A model generated the notes under the pieces. The model did no database searches and had not been told where the DNA came from. It was given only the letters and a program-made list of their open reading frames with translations. A DNA stretch of 64,000 nucleotides, from NCBI GenBank assembly GCA_027559495.1, contig JAMXSV010000003.1, positions 124,001 through 188,000 on the forward strand, written 5' to 3'. The position numbers and the translations under genes were made by a program. This DNA is from Aurifilum marmelostoma. Lineage: Eukaryota; Ascomycota; Sordariomycetes; Diaporthales; Cryphonectriaceae. Each line of letters begins with the position of its first letter. Within the stretch, counting starts at the first letter, position 1. Shown here piece after piece: positions 21,336 to 31,540 of the stretch.

Positions 21336-22760
21336 ATGCAGAGTCAACACGCACGCCAAATACGATTGCCTCTTTCCTCCTCCTCATCATCAGTAGCAGC
21401 AGCAACAGATTCTAGACCCGGTTTGAGCACTACCACTACAAATCCCCCAGCATATTCCTTCTCCGACGAAGTAGAAGACAGGCAACGGTATACACAGCCG
21501 AGAACGCCACCAGCACTGATGTCCACACCTTCAACAGGTGATGAATTGCCTGAACTCACTACGAAGACAACGATTCCGAATATAGCCCCGATAGAAGAAG
21601 AAGAACCTACTGAGAATCCATCAACCCACAACAAAAAGAGCATGAACGCCTACGAAATGGGATCCTTCGGCGACGATCTCAACCACACGGCTATCGGCGC
21701 CTGGGTCAACGAGAAACGCGACCAAAGCCGCCGCGCATGGACGGTGAAGATCATCCTCGCCATATGCATCGCAATCTTGGCCGCCGCCGTGGTGGGCCTC
21801 TCCGTCGAGCTCACCGCACACTGCGGCGCTGCAGGTGCCTCCACGTCAGCCTCGGCCCTGGCTGTGACCTCCACAATCACTGATACGGTCACGGTGAGGC
21901 CCAGGCCGACGCTGTACATCTCGAGCACAACGGTGACCGTGACTTCGACGATGGTATCGACGACGACTGCTCGGCGGTCTACCGTAACGGTGACCCAGAC
22001 GCCGCCATCGCCGACACAGCCTGTGACTGATTCTGTCACTACAACTGTGCTCTCCACCACAGCCTCGACGATAACGTCCTTATCGACAACGACAACATCT
22101 TCGACGACGACGGTCTCAAGCATCAGCGTCTCGGCTTCTACGTACACAACCACTGCCTCGGGGTCTACCTACACGGCTTTAGCCTCGGGATCTGTATACA
22201 CGACCACGATTGTCACAACTGGTAGTTCCGCTTCCTCATCGGCTTCATCCTCTTCTACTTCGACCACCACGCCTTCTTCAGTCTCCTCTACCACAACTAC
22301 GCCCCCTCTAGACATGAACAGTAAGTTTCTCCCTTTCGAAAAAAAAAAAAAAAAAACAATAACAACAAATCTTAAACCAATTTCCCCTCAAAAGCCCAAC
22401 TGACACCTCCCAAGCTACATAGACAACTCAAATCAACTAATCATTTACATATATATTGGGGAAAAAAAAGACTACTACTGCACCCCAGGCTGCGCATACG
22501 GCGACTCCATAGCCGGCATAACCGTGCTAGAAAGGCAGGGCAACGACTCCACCTGCGCCGACGTGATGATCTCGCTCTACGAGGAATGCGACGCTTCGTC
22601 GTGCCGCGCGGTGAGCAGCCAGTCCGGCAGCCCCCGCGACCAGGCCCTCGAGAGCGCGGCCCGTTGTTTCTACATGTGCGGCAGCAACTTGATCACCACG
22701 TGCTGCCCTTGCGGTGTTGACTCGGCGGAGCAGGCTTGCAATGCGTGCCCTAGCAGCTGA
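21336..22760 (+). CDS. Type II membrane protein with mucin-like Ser/Thr stalk and Cys-rich end
   Basis: Exon 1 (21336-22320) and exon 2 (22471-22760) flank a 150-base intron (GTAAGT...AAAAAAAAG) and give 424 residues. The ATG at 21336 is used because the upstream frame opens with TTG. Residues 1-135 are cytosolic and acidic. One membrane span covers about 137-160 (KIILAICIAILAAAVVGLSVEL). A long Ser/Thr/Val-rich, probably O-glycosylated stalk follows (TVTVRPRPTLY, STTTTSSTTTVSS). Exon 2 encodes a domain with 12 cysteines (YYCTPGCAYGDS, CADVMISLYEECDASSC, CCPCG, CNACPSS). Orientation is inferred from the N-terminal charge and the glycosylation-like stalk. The layout suits a cell-wall sensor or adhesin; no named family was recognised. 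The intron falls exactly between stalk and Cys-rich domain. Confidence 0.75.
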
Positions 22761-23269
22761 GGGTTGTATAATTCATAGAGTAGACCTGATACGGGGTAGT
22801 TTTCGATATCTCACAAGGTGATTAATCAGTACTGAGGTGATCAAGTACTTTATTAAGAATATAGCTAATCGTACCCTTCTTCGCCTATGCACAGCTTGTT
22901 CTTTAGTCCTAGAACTTACAGACTTGCTTAGTCGAAAACAATGCACATCATGAGGTTCACTAAGTAATGCTGCCATGGTCACAACTTCTGTGGCTAGGGA
23001 ATTGCTCGCTCCTACTGCACGCATCTCTTACGGTAGAGCATCACGAGATTCAAATAGTCTCAACAACCACTTTTCCTTCTGAGGCCTGTCCATAAGCACC
23101 TCGCCCCCTTTCACATTAAAGCCCGTCTTCTGGCCTCCTTGTAGTGGAGCTGTATAGGATGCTCACAGACCTTGTACTTGATACCGGCCTGCTGCTAACG
23201 TTGCTGCAGCAAACCAGGCAAGCGGGGCAGTAGCAGCGAGGGAGATAGATACCTCAGTTACCCAGGTAT
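22761..23269. other. Intergenic, convergent 3' ends
   Basis: About 510 bases between the mucin-like gene and the phospholipase gene, which converge here. No gene or repeat was recognised. Confidence 0.35.
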
Positions 23270-23890
23270 TCAATGCCGTACAATGTCTCCAGCATTGGCA
23301 TTGCTTGAGGTCGAACGTAATAGCCGACCAAACCGTCTCGCCCAACGGTAGTAAGTCTCCGCCATCATGTAACATGCGGCACGGCGAATAACGTGCTGTT
23401 TACATTGATGTCTCAAGCTAATTAAACATTTATTATTACCAACCGTCACGCAGCAAGAACAGATCATATGACCTAATGATGTGCGCAGGGTGACAACTAT
23501 ACCGAGACTTTTGGAGGTAAAATAAACAAACACTTACTCCTTTTTGAAATTGTCATCAATCATCAACTTGGCATCTTTAGTGAACCTGTTTTGTGCCTTG
23601 TAGTTCCTGTAGCCAAAGTCATGCCGTTGACAGGCAGGTCTGAATTCGAATCCCATCGGATTGTCCGGCGAGTGGGTACAGCCATCGGAGGTCCAGTCTA
23701 GGGTTGGGGGATCCTGGGAGTTGCGGCGGATTGCGAACTCCTCGAGAGACAATTTGAAGAGGTACTCATCGGTGATGCGCTCTTGAGTACCGGAGTCTGA
23801 AAGGTCGAGGGTTGGCACAGTCCCAGCAGCCCGAGTTGCGAGTGCTACTACCACAGTGGGGAGGAAGAAGGCTGTGATGATGAGTTGCAT
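23270..23890 (-). CDS. Secreted phospholipase A2 (fungal/bacterial group XIV type)
   Basis: Exon 1 (23890-23538) and exon 2 (23417-23270) flank a 120-base intron (GTAAGT...TTAG), giving 166 residues. A signal peptide (MQLIITAFFLPTVVVALATR) is followed by a short propeptide-like part. The catalytic region reads DGCTHSPDNPMGFEFRPACQ then RHDFGYRN: H90-D91 is the catalytic pair, and C71/C87 form the expected disulfide. The helix with DAKLMIDDNF carries the second Asp, and exon 2 supplies DLRHQCKQ and ACYMMAETYYRW with further cysteines. Secreted PLA2s of this class release sn-2 fatty acids from phospholipids with calcium. The ATG at 23890 is internal to a slightly longer frame with no in-frame ATG upstream. 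The known motif order confirms the splice. Confidence 0.88.
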
Positions 23891-23987
23891 GGCTGACGAT
23901 GAATGGCGCGAGCACGAGATCGGATGAGATCGATGCAAAAGGATGAACGGATGGTGAATTACTTAGGGAAATGTTGCTGAAACATGC

Positions 23988-24022
<35 letters not shown>

Positions 24023-25503
24023 GAATTTTCCTTCGGATTAGTCCTCGTATGCAGAGATATGTAATAAGCATTACTGCGTAAGGCTATAGTGGTTGGTGAT
24101 TGACAACAAAGCAATTTAAGGGCCCTCAGACACTGGGAAAACAACAAACATCTGCGCACCTTTGGCATCAATCATATTGCTCCTGCCCATCTCTGCATGA
24201 TAAACCTCAAACCGATCAATCCCTAGTGATTCAAAAGTGTAAAGTAGAAAGCTCAATGGATTCTCTTAGCTGGCTAGGGTTGCTTCCTTCCAAAGTGTGA
24301 CCACAACATTGATTGTGATTGCCGCACAATGATATTAATTGACGAACCAAACGATGAGGGACAACCTGAGCCCCTGCTGATTCTTTCCTTAATTACCTTC
24401 CTGAATCAGGGCCACTGCAAGGAGATCTCGGCTCGAGAGCCACATAATGAGTGTAATGTTCTTTCACAAGGATTGATCATGTGAAACGAGGAATCAATTA
24501 GCTAATTTATATAATATCATCATTGCCCTGTATGTCAGGCGTCCTCGAGCCCAACACCCAGCGTTTGGCCTTATCCATGAGGTTTATAGGTGATTAATGA
24601 CTGCGCACATGATTATCGAATTGGACATATGACTTTCTTAGATGATCAATCGAAGGTTGTCACCTGACGAGGCAATCTTCCTATGGCCAATGATAGGTAG
24701 ATTTAAAGGTATTAAATCTAGTAGTACTGATTATAGCAAAGTCAATAACTTTGCGGTACTAATTATAGAAGCAAAAGCTAAGCAACCATAGGTCTAGTAA
24801 GACGTCCAGGGGGAGAATTCCGGCCAAATAAATCGCACAATCAAGTTTTGATACACTGGCCATTGTGAACTGGTGTACTTATACATAGGGTAATTGTCTC
24901 TCTCGTCTCTGCGGATCTCGGGCGTGCCGGCATTAAGGTCTCTTCTCCGTGACTCGGCCGCATTGGCCCGCAACGATACGTAAATATTTGGTACTTGAAA
25001 GAGGCACAGGCAATCCATCACAGGCAGCTGATCTGTTGATTATTGTTTGTAATCCGACAAGAACGTCGCATAGATTCCTTCCGTCGGCTGAACGATAAGC
25101 CAAAGCATCGTCGGCATATTCAGCCGAGGCATGCATGCTGGTTTGATCCGCCGCACAACGCACTCAGAAGATGCATACAGTAGCGGCCGTGCAAGGATTC
25201 GTCAGCTGAACAGATTCAAAGTGGGCTTTTGGACAGTCTCGGTACATGACTACAGTACCTGGTCGCAGGGGCCACGACAATTAGAATTCAACTGTTTGTT
25301 GTTTCTCATTGGTGCCCTCTTTCTGCTGGCAGTGGTTCCATTCGACCAAGAGTGACTTTCCGTTGATAAATATCGCCGCAGCCAGCAGCCCTTTGATAGC
25401 CTAGCACCACGTCCATTCATTGGACTGCACCCCCCCTCAGCTTGATCCCTTATCGTTCATCCGTGCATAGCAAAGAGTCCAATTATACCAGAGAAGCAGA
25501 GCC
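23891..25503. other. Intergenic 1.6 kb, A/T-rich with (AG)n repeat
   Basis: It holds the promoter of the phospholipase gene and that of the divergent hydrolase at 25504. The stretch 24300-24800 is visibly A/T-rich (many TTAAT and TATAAT strings) compared with neighbouring genes. No coding frame was recognised. Confidence 0.4.
23989..24019. repeat. (AG)n microsatellite in phospholipase upstream region
   Basis: Thirty-one bases of perfect AG dinucleotide, read as CT on the phospholipase coding strand, about 100 bases upstream of its ATG. It probably lies in the leader or core promoter. Confidence 0.9.
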
Positions 25504-26607
25504 ATGACGTACAAGCAACCAGGAAGGTTGGGCGATCCAGACATGTGTCTGGCCACGGACCCGCGCGTCAACCCAAAGCTTCGTGTCTTGCTCCACAGAT
25601 GGGGTATCGACCAGAACCTTCCCGGCTCGACGCTCTCTCCAGATGCGCCGCTTGAAGACATACGGGCACTTGTGTCCCAGGACGACGATGCGCACGAGGT
25701 CTTCTACGCTGGAGGAGAGCTACCAAGCCTCGACAGGTTCCCCTTCCCGGCCATCACGGCTTCGGACAAGCTCATCCCGGGACCTGATGGTACCCAACTG
25801 CGCCTGACCATCCGAAAGCCCTCCGCAGAGCCCAAAGATGGACCTCTTCCTGGCGTGTTCTACTTTCACGGCGGCGGCATGCTTATCGGCAGCACCGACA
25901 ACCCGCCACAAAACGGCTGGTGCGAGGCCCTGGCGGCGACGGGTCTCGTGGTCATCACGCCGCATTTCCGCAACGCTTTTAACAAGGCAGGCACTATCAA
26001 GGATGACACCCCATTCCCAGCCGGTCTCAACGACTGCGCGGCTGCGGTGCGCTGGGCCCACGAGCACAAGGCAGAGCTGGGCGTCGGGAAACTCATTGTC
26101 CAGGGCGAGAGCGGCGGGGCCAACCTCGCCCTAGCCGTCGCGCTAAAGGCGAACAAGGAGGGCTGGATTAGAGTTCTTGACGGTGTCTGCGCGCTGGCCC
26201 CATACATTTCTGGCGCCATGGGGAGGTCTACCGAGTGGAAACTCAGCACGCTGCCCAGCCTGGTCGAGAATGACGGCTACCTGATGAACATGGCCACGAC
26301 TGCGCTATATGCCAGAATGTACGACCCTGCGGGGGAAAACACGGAGAATCCGTTGGCCTGGCCGTATTGGGCCCAGGACGACGACCTGCGAGGTCTCCCG
26401 CCGCACCTGGTCGTCACGGCCGAGCTGGATCCGTTGCGGGATGAGGGCAACGAATACGCCAGGAAATTGGCTAGGGCAGATGTGAGCGTCGTGGGGAGGA
26501 CCACTCTCGGTGTGATTCACGGGGCTGAGTTCTTTATCAAACAGTCCCTGAGGGAGCTGTTTGAGAATTGTGTGTGGGAGATCAAGAAATTCATTGACGG
26601 GCTCTAG
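25504..26607 (+). CDS. Alpha/beta hydrolase, HSL-type esterase
   Basis: A single exon of 367 residues. The motif H122-GGG (FYFHGGGMLIGS) gives the oxyanion hole, and GESGG (S203) the nucleophile elbow. D309 (TAELDPLRDEG) and H339 (GVIHGAEFF) complete the triad. It has no signal peptide. Similar fungal proteins are annotated as esterases or hydrolases of small esters and lactones. Its stop lies only 82 bases from the stop of the convergent SDR gene at 26690, so their 3' UTRs probably overlap. With the SDRs it could form a small catabolic or detoxification set, which is inference from position only. Confidence 0.9.
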   Translation: MTYKQPGRLGDPDMCLATDPRVNPKLRVLLHRWGIDQNLPGSTLSPDAPLEDIRALVSQDDDAHEVFYAGGELPSLDRFPFPAITASDKLIPGPDGTQLRLTIRKPSAEPKDGPLPGVFYFHGGGMLIGSTDNPPQNGWCEALAATGLVVITPHFRNAFNKAGTIKDDTPFPAGLNDCAAAVRWAHEHKAELGVGKLIVQGESGGANLALAVALKANKEGWIRVLDGVCALAPYISGAMGRSTEWKLSTLPSLVENDGYLMNMATTALYARMYDPAGENTENPLAWPYWAQDDDLRGLPPHLVVTAELDPLRDEGNEYARKLARADVSVVGRTTLGVIHGAEFFIKQSLRELFENCVWEIKKFIDGL

Positions 26608-26689
26608 ATACGGAGAGCATCTCATCATTATGCGACAGAGATGGGATATTATTGGAGAATATCAAGGACGGCCTTTCCAACAGAGACAT

Positions 26690-27892
26690 TCACACATAAG
26701 GCTTGACCTGGTCTTCGGTCCACTGCCAAAATGCCTCAGCCAGACCAGCCCCTCCCTCTGTCTTTGGCTTGGCAGCCATGTTGATGTCATTTCGTTGAAG
26801 CGATGAAGAACGGCCCCACGGCATGACTACACTCGTCATTTCCAAGAGTCAGAATCCAGGGAGAGCCAGTGGTCAAGAACAAAGGGCGGTAAGAAGGGGA
26901 ATAGAGGAAGATTAGAAATTGGTTGAGACTTACCCCAGTTGTTGGTCTTCACGCTCTCAGCTGTGATCTGGTCGGACAGCCCAGCAAATAGCTCAGTATA
27001 TGCGCCGTGAATGGGCGGATACGTCACGAAAGTCGCAAAAAGCTTGCGCAGAAGCCAGCTATGGTGACGCCCAAGTTCCGTTGTGAGGTTGCCTGGGTTC
27101 AGGGCGATGCTGACCACGCCATCTAAACCAGCACCTGTGTATCATGGAACGGAAGGCTTCGTTAGAAACATCACAACAATCTTCGGATGGCATTGCGCCG
27201 TGCTGTTCGAATGCAGACGTACCATAGCGCCTTGCAAACTCCACCGCATGGAGAAAGTTGCCCACTTTGCTGATGCTGTACTTTGTGCTTTTGCTTTGAT
27301 CAACATGGTAGTCCAGATTATCCATGTCGATTCCTCCCCTCGGCGAGAGTTCCAAGGATAATGACGAAACCCAGAGGACCCGCACGGTATCCTTGGGGCT
27401 CTTTTTGGCCGTGGCTGCTAGGGTAGGGGTCAACAACTTGGTGAAGAGGAAGCTCCCGATATTGTTGGTCCCAAGCTGCAGCTCGTATCCCTGGGCGGTC
27501 TTGGATCCCTGAGGTGGCGTCATGACACCGGCATTGTTGAAGAGAAGGTGGATCTGATCTTCTCTAGCCAGGAACGTCTCGGCAGATGCTTTGATAGTGG
27601 TGAGATCGGCCAGGTCGAGATGTATGTAAATGAGCTCGCCCTTGGACTGAGGATGAGCCGCTTTGATGGACTCGATTGCAGCTCTCGTCTTGGCTTCAGA
27701 CCGAGTGGCCATGTAGACTTTGGCATTCTTGGAGAAGAGAATGCCTGTCAATATCTTGCCGATGCCGGCACTTGCGCCTGTGACTATGATCACTTTTCCA
27801 GACAGATCACCAACGTCCTTATCGGTGAATGCCGGTCTCGGTGGCCACATTTGTGTCCAGAAACTTCTGAGATTCTGAATTGAGATGTTCAT
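26690..27892 (-). CDS. Short-chain dehydrogenase, retinol-dehydrogenase-like
   Basis: Three exons (27892-27223, 27134-26934, 26826-26690) with introns of 88 bases (GTACGT...CAG) and 107 bases (GTAAGT...GTAG) give 335 residues. The cofactor motif TGASAGIG is at 38-45, the NNAG motif at 119-122 (LLFNNAGVM) and the active-site Y205-x3-K209 (YSISKVG). VVSIALNPGNL, the usual proline-glycine element, opens the second exon. The C-terminus reads MPWGRSSS and AEAFWQWTEDQVKPYV. This is the fungal classical/extended SDR group related to retinol and WW-domain oxidoreductases, using NAD(P)H on small alcohols or ketones. All three phases agree. The substrate is unknown. Confidence 0.9.
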
Positions 27893-28962
27893 GTTGGGTA
27901 CGCGTGCGGTGATTGACTGAGAGCGTCTAGTGATGGATATATATTCCTCAGAAAGGGGTGATAGTTATGAATCTCGAGGAACCCTGTGCGTGATTGTGCG
28001 GTTGTGTGTAACATGTTGAGCTTGATCGACATTCCAAACGATTCTGGACATTTATATAAATGTTCCAACAGATATTTACCACATACCTCAGCATGGCTGT
28101 CATAATCCGCCTTCTGAATGATCCACCTTTCATGATCACTTCAGCCAAGTACGTGACCAGGCGCGTCAGTATGGGAGCCTGAGATGGGCAATCAGCATGA
28201 AAGCATCACCCACTGCAAGACGAACTGTTAACGCTCTTGATGTGGAATCATTGTCGACGCCCAAACCATAATTAGGACGATCGCCAAACCAGAGCTGTAA
28301 TTATTGCTCTAATTAATTACATGCAAGGGCCCCAAAATCACCAGAAACCTTGCATACCAAAATGATGCAGGCTTACTTAAGCCATAATTAGGCTTGAAAA
28401 TAGATAACAGTTCTAGCTTATTCTGCAATAAAAGTTGAGGTGCTTGAGAACAGCAATATTTCGAGGATGTGAGCCTACAATAGCCAATGGCTGAATGGAG
28501 AGTTTTTTTTTTTTTTTTTTCTTCGGCTGAGCTAAGCAGGTGGCTGATTTGAGCAGTTGGCTCACTAGAGTAAGTGGCTGATTTATTTAGCGTTTATCAC
28601 AGCCCCTGCCTTACGGGGTGACAATACAGGTGACACCGCCGGTGACAGGGCAGACCTCATAATGAGGAGAAACAAAGGGCTGGAGCATAGAAGTGGCAAA
28701 AATAGTGTTGAGATTGAATCTATCTAAAAACAAAAGAAACATGTATATGGCCATTTTAGGCTCAGTGGTGATTTATATCTGAGTCGACAATAGAGGGTTA
28801 GGGTTTATATAACCCACTTTTCCACACATAGTAACTCGAACACACATAGATACAAAATAAGGCTTAATTTATATAGAAAAATAGAGCGAAATTCAGGAAA
28901 AATATGGCTTCTTTCAGAGTTTCTATATATACCCCAACCCTGACTCTTATCTAATATGCTGA
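27893..28962. other. A/T-rich intergenic block between two SDR genes
   Basis: About 1.07 kb, clearly richer in A/T than the flanking genes, with an 18-base T run (28503-28520), repeated TTTATATA strings and a telomere-like GGGTTAGGGTTTA at 28795-28807. No coding frame longer than 66 codons is present. A degraded, perhaps RIP-affected, element is possible, but no terminal repeats or transposase fragments were recognised. Confidence 0.4.
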
Positions 28963-29943
28963 TCAGAAATTCTTGATGACACCCGGCTGGATAGCCTCCA
29001 GTCTCGCAAAAACCTCGGCAGCCACTCGATCCTGCAACTTCTTGTTTCCTGTGACCAGCGGTGTCATTTTGCTGATCTCACAATTGTCCACCAAATACTG
29101 GCCATGCGTCTCCACCCCTGCGCTGGCCGCATTCACTTCGGTCCTGCTGCCGACCTCGGTGCTGCGGGCGACAAACAGCTTAAAGAAGAAGAAAAAGACG
29201 GCCTGCATGCCCGTGGCCTCCCGGGAGAGTGATGAGTGGCACAGGCCAGGGTTCGACGCGTTGATTGTGACAGGGAACAGCGGGGCAGGGTGCTTCTCGG
29301 TGAGGGCGCGCAGGGCAAAGATACCAAGAAGCTTCGAGACGGGATACTGCTCTGCCTTGTGCTCCTCCCACATAGCCTTATCGTTCACAGTGTCGAGGAT
29401 CTTGCCCTCGGGTGCCGAGCCCTGTGGAAAATCAGTGTGAGTGTGTGCGTCGGAGGAGACCATGGTAAACACGGGCCGCGTGTTGAAGACGGCAGCGGTC
29501 TCCTTCATCTTGGGCATGACGAGCGCCATCAAGAGGAAAGTCGAGATGACGTTGACCGTGACCTGCAGCTCGTTGCCCTCGGCCGTGTTGTAGGCAAAGC
29601 TGGCGAGCGCGGCATTGGCCACCACGTTATCGACACGGTCCAGCTCGGCAGCTACCCGCGCCGCGAACCTCTTCACGCTGTCGTAGCTGGCCATGTCGAG
29701 ATGCCAGACCTGGATGACATCTTTGCCGCACCTCGTCGTGCTCTCGATGTCGCGCCTGGCATCGTGGCCCTTGTCCAGGCTGCGTGCGGCAATAATGAGG
29801 CGGCTGGCACCTAGTCGAACAAAGTGGCGTGCGGCTTCTTTTCCCAGGCCTGTGTTGGCGCCGGTTACTATGACTGTCTTTCCGGTGAATGAGGCTGTTG
29901 GATAGCCTGGTGTATTGAACAATTGACTGTAAAGGAAACCCAT
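28963..29943 (-). CDS. Short-chain dehydrogenase, retinol-dehydrogenase-like (second copy)
   Basis: A single exon of 326 residues from the ATG at 29943. The Rossmann motif TGANTGLG is at 27-34 and HLDMASYDSVKRF follows. The usual NAG element is replaced by ANAALA (109-114). The catalytic Ser lies in FTMVSSDAH and Y200-x3-K204 in EQYPVSKLLG. A membrane-proximal-looking segment (AVFFFFFKLFVARSTEVGSR) occurs near residue 250. Related fungal SDRs occur in secondary-metabolite and detoxification loci. It lies in the same direction as the SDR at 26690, 1.07 kb further upstream on the minus strand. Sequence divergence between the two is high (one has introns, one none), so they are not a recent duplication. 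The substrate is unknown. Confidence 0.9.
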   Translation of the reverse strand: MGFLYSQLFNTPGYPTASFTGKTVIVTGANTGLGKEAARHFVRLGASRLIIAARSLDKGHDARRDIESTTRCGKDVIQVWHLDMASYDSVKRFAARVAAELDRVDNVVANAALASFAYNTAEGNELQVTVNVISTFLLMALVMPKMKETAAVFNTRPVFTMVSSDAHTHTDFPQGSAPEGKILDTVNDKAMWEEHKAEQYPVSKLLGIFALRALTEKHPAPLFPVTINASNPGLCHSSLSREATGMQAVFFFFFKLFVARSTEVGSRTEVNAASAGVETHGQYLVDNCEISKMTPLVTGNKKLQDRVAAEVFARLEAIQPGVIKNF

Positions 29944-30757
29944 GGTGGATTATTAAAACGATGATTAGAATATCACCAATCAAATGTGGAATATAGGCGT
30001 ATGTTTTCTTTGATTTGATTCGGTTCTTTCAGGAAGTCTGCAACGGAGAGTCCGATCAAATTGGCCAAATATTCCAAAGATGTCTCATTCATATCAGTTC
30101 GACTAACTAATTGAATATTTATATCCCAGATTATTGTCCTATCTGCGATATTAGACATTACTGGGGCCATGAAAGGTCTGGGCGGTAGTTTGTGTGTGCG
30201 TGTAAGTGCGTGTGTGCATGCAGGGGCGGATTTAACGGATCGCAAATGTGCGAAGAGACTCCGACGGCACCGGGTTTGGGGCTATGATTACTACTGTGAT
30301 TTGACTATCCCGCCCATACCAACAATCAGAGTCCGCAAATGCCGTCAAGCATCAAGTTCATGCGTCGTGCCGCAGAGTAGAGAGGAAAATCTGACTTGGC
30401 CCGGACTATAATTTCCATCTCTAAGTCCGTTGTGGTGATCATCACAGGACGTCGAGAGGCGGGTTGATTGCAATCGGACTTGTCGAGGTTGAGACATCCT
30501 TGCCTGAGCGGGCACTCAAAGTAAAAGACGTCAAAGCTCTTGTTCGTCATCGTTATTGACCATCCTATCCTTCGAATCATTCCTTTGCCGAGATTAGAAA
30601 GACAGTTCACTTCGCAACTACATCTGCTCGATTAATTAGTCCCTTCCTGCCCATATTAACTAAATTAAGCCGACCGCATTTCCACTGCTCTCGTAAACCG
30701 AGTTCAAGGCGCAGCATTCGGCTCAAAGTCTGGCAGATCCAGAACCGGAAACACTTT
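29944..30757. other. Intergenic, no gene seen
   Basis: About 810 bases upstream of the second SDR, including a short GT-rich repeat near 30190-30220. No coding sequence was recognised. Confidence 0.35.
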
Positions 30758-31540
30758 TTACACCTTGCGCGCCGGGTACTGCAACTGGGCGCCCTTGACC
30801 TCGCGGAACGTGGTGGCGGCCCAGCGCTCCCTGGCCTGCTGCTTCTCTTCGGACTGCGGGAAGAGATGGTCGACACCTCATCTCGGCAGCCCAGGCGAAG
30901 TCGAAGAAGAAGGGGAAAGGAGACTCGTGGTGCGGCGCCCGGGGCGGACCTGCGGACGCGGTGAGGTCGGGACCGGTCCCAGCCTTGGGTGAGCTCGTCG
31001 AACATATCGCCAACTAGACAATTTAGGATAATCAACATGTTTAGGGCATTGATCATGTCGACCAAGCTGGATTTCGAGCGGGGAATTCCTTTTATCTTTG
31101 TCCTTCCGTGACTTGACTTACCATTAACCACAAACGAATTTTTGAACAGTGGGAACGTCAGTCCACTTGTCGGACGGAGAGAGGATCTCGAAAGGCCAAG
31201 CTTGTTAGTCCACGACCCTGAGAAGAAATCGAAATGATTTAGTACTGCCACTGACCTGAAGACCCAGCCAGTCCACCTTGAGGGTGGTGAGGTAATTAAC
31301 CAGAATCTAGAGCAAGATAATTTATTGGCAGAACAATGATTAGCAAACGTTCAAACAGAGGCTGTGTTCATTAGTCAGATGTCCTCTCACCTGTATGTTA
31401 GTCAATATCGAAGCCATCTTCCTCGCCTTGGTCTCCTTCGTTAGACTCCTTGCCTTCAACGGGCGCATACTTGAAGCAGCGAAAGAGCACTACCGGCTCC
31501 AGCTCAAGCAGGCGCCGGCGCAGCTCACTGCATGACTACT
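30758..31540 (-). pseudogene. Broken, unidentified protein gene with several frame disruptions
   Basis: Read on the minus strand, coding-looking pieces follow one another in different frames. First comes LRRRLLELEPVVLFRCFKYA, running into GEEDGFDID and a TAA. Next is ILVNYLTTLKVDWLGLQ, flanked by an AG acceptor and a GTCAGT donor. Then PFEILSPSDKWTDVPTVQKF, MFDELTQGWDRS, PHHESPFPFFFDFAWAAEM and, after another frame change, LFPQSEEKQQARERWAATTF, ending YPARKV and TAA at 30758. Two of the breaks have no splice sites. Third-base G/C bias is that of a former gene. I do not recognise the family. An intact multi-intron gene is unlikely because stops occur inside conserved-looking parts. Confidence 0.45.

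Noticed and set aside
23989..24019. CRISPR or transposon terminal repeat at the AG tract
   Set aside because: It is a perfect dinucleotide run without spacers or a paired copy.
17719..26607. The two HSL-type hydrolases as a tandem duplication
   Set aside because: Motif residues, lengths and flanking sequences differ widely; only the fold is shared.
30607..31251. 214-codon frame on the minus strand taken as an intact gene
   Set aside because: It reads through introns and wrong frames of the decayed gene; the coding-like pieces lie in several frames.
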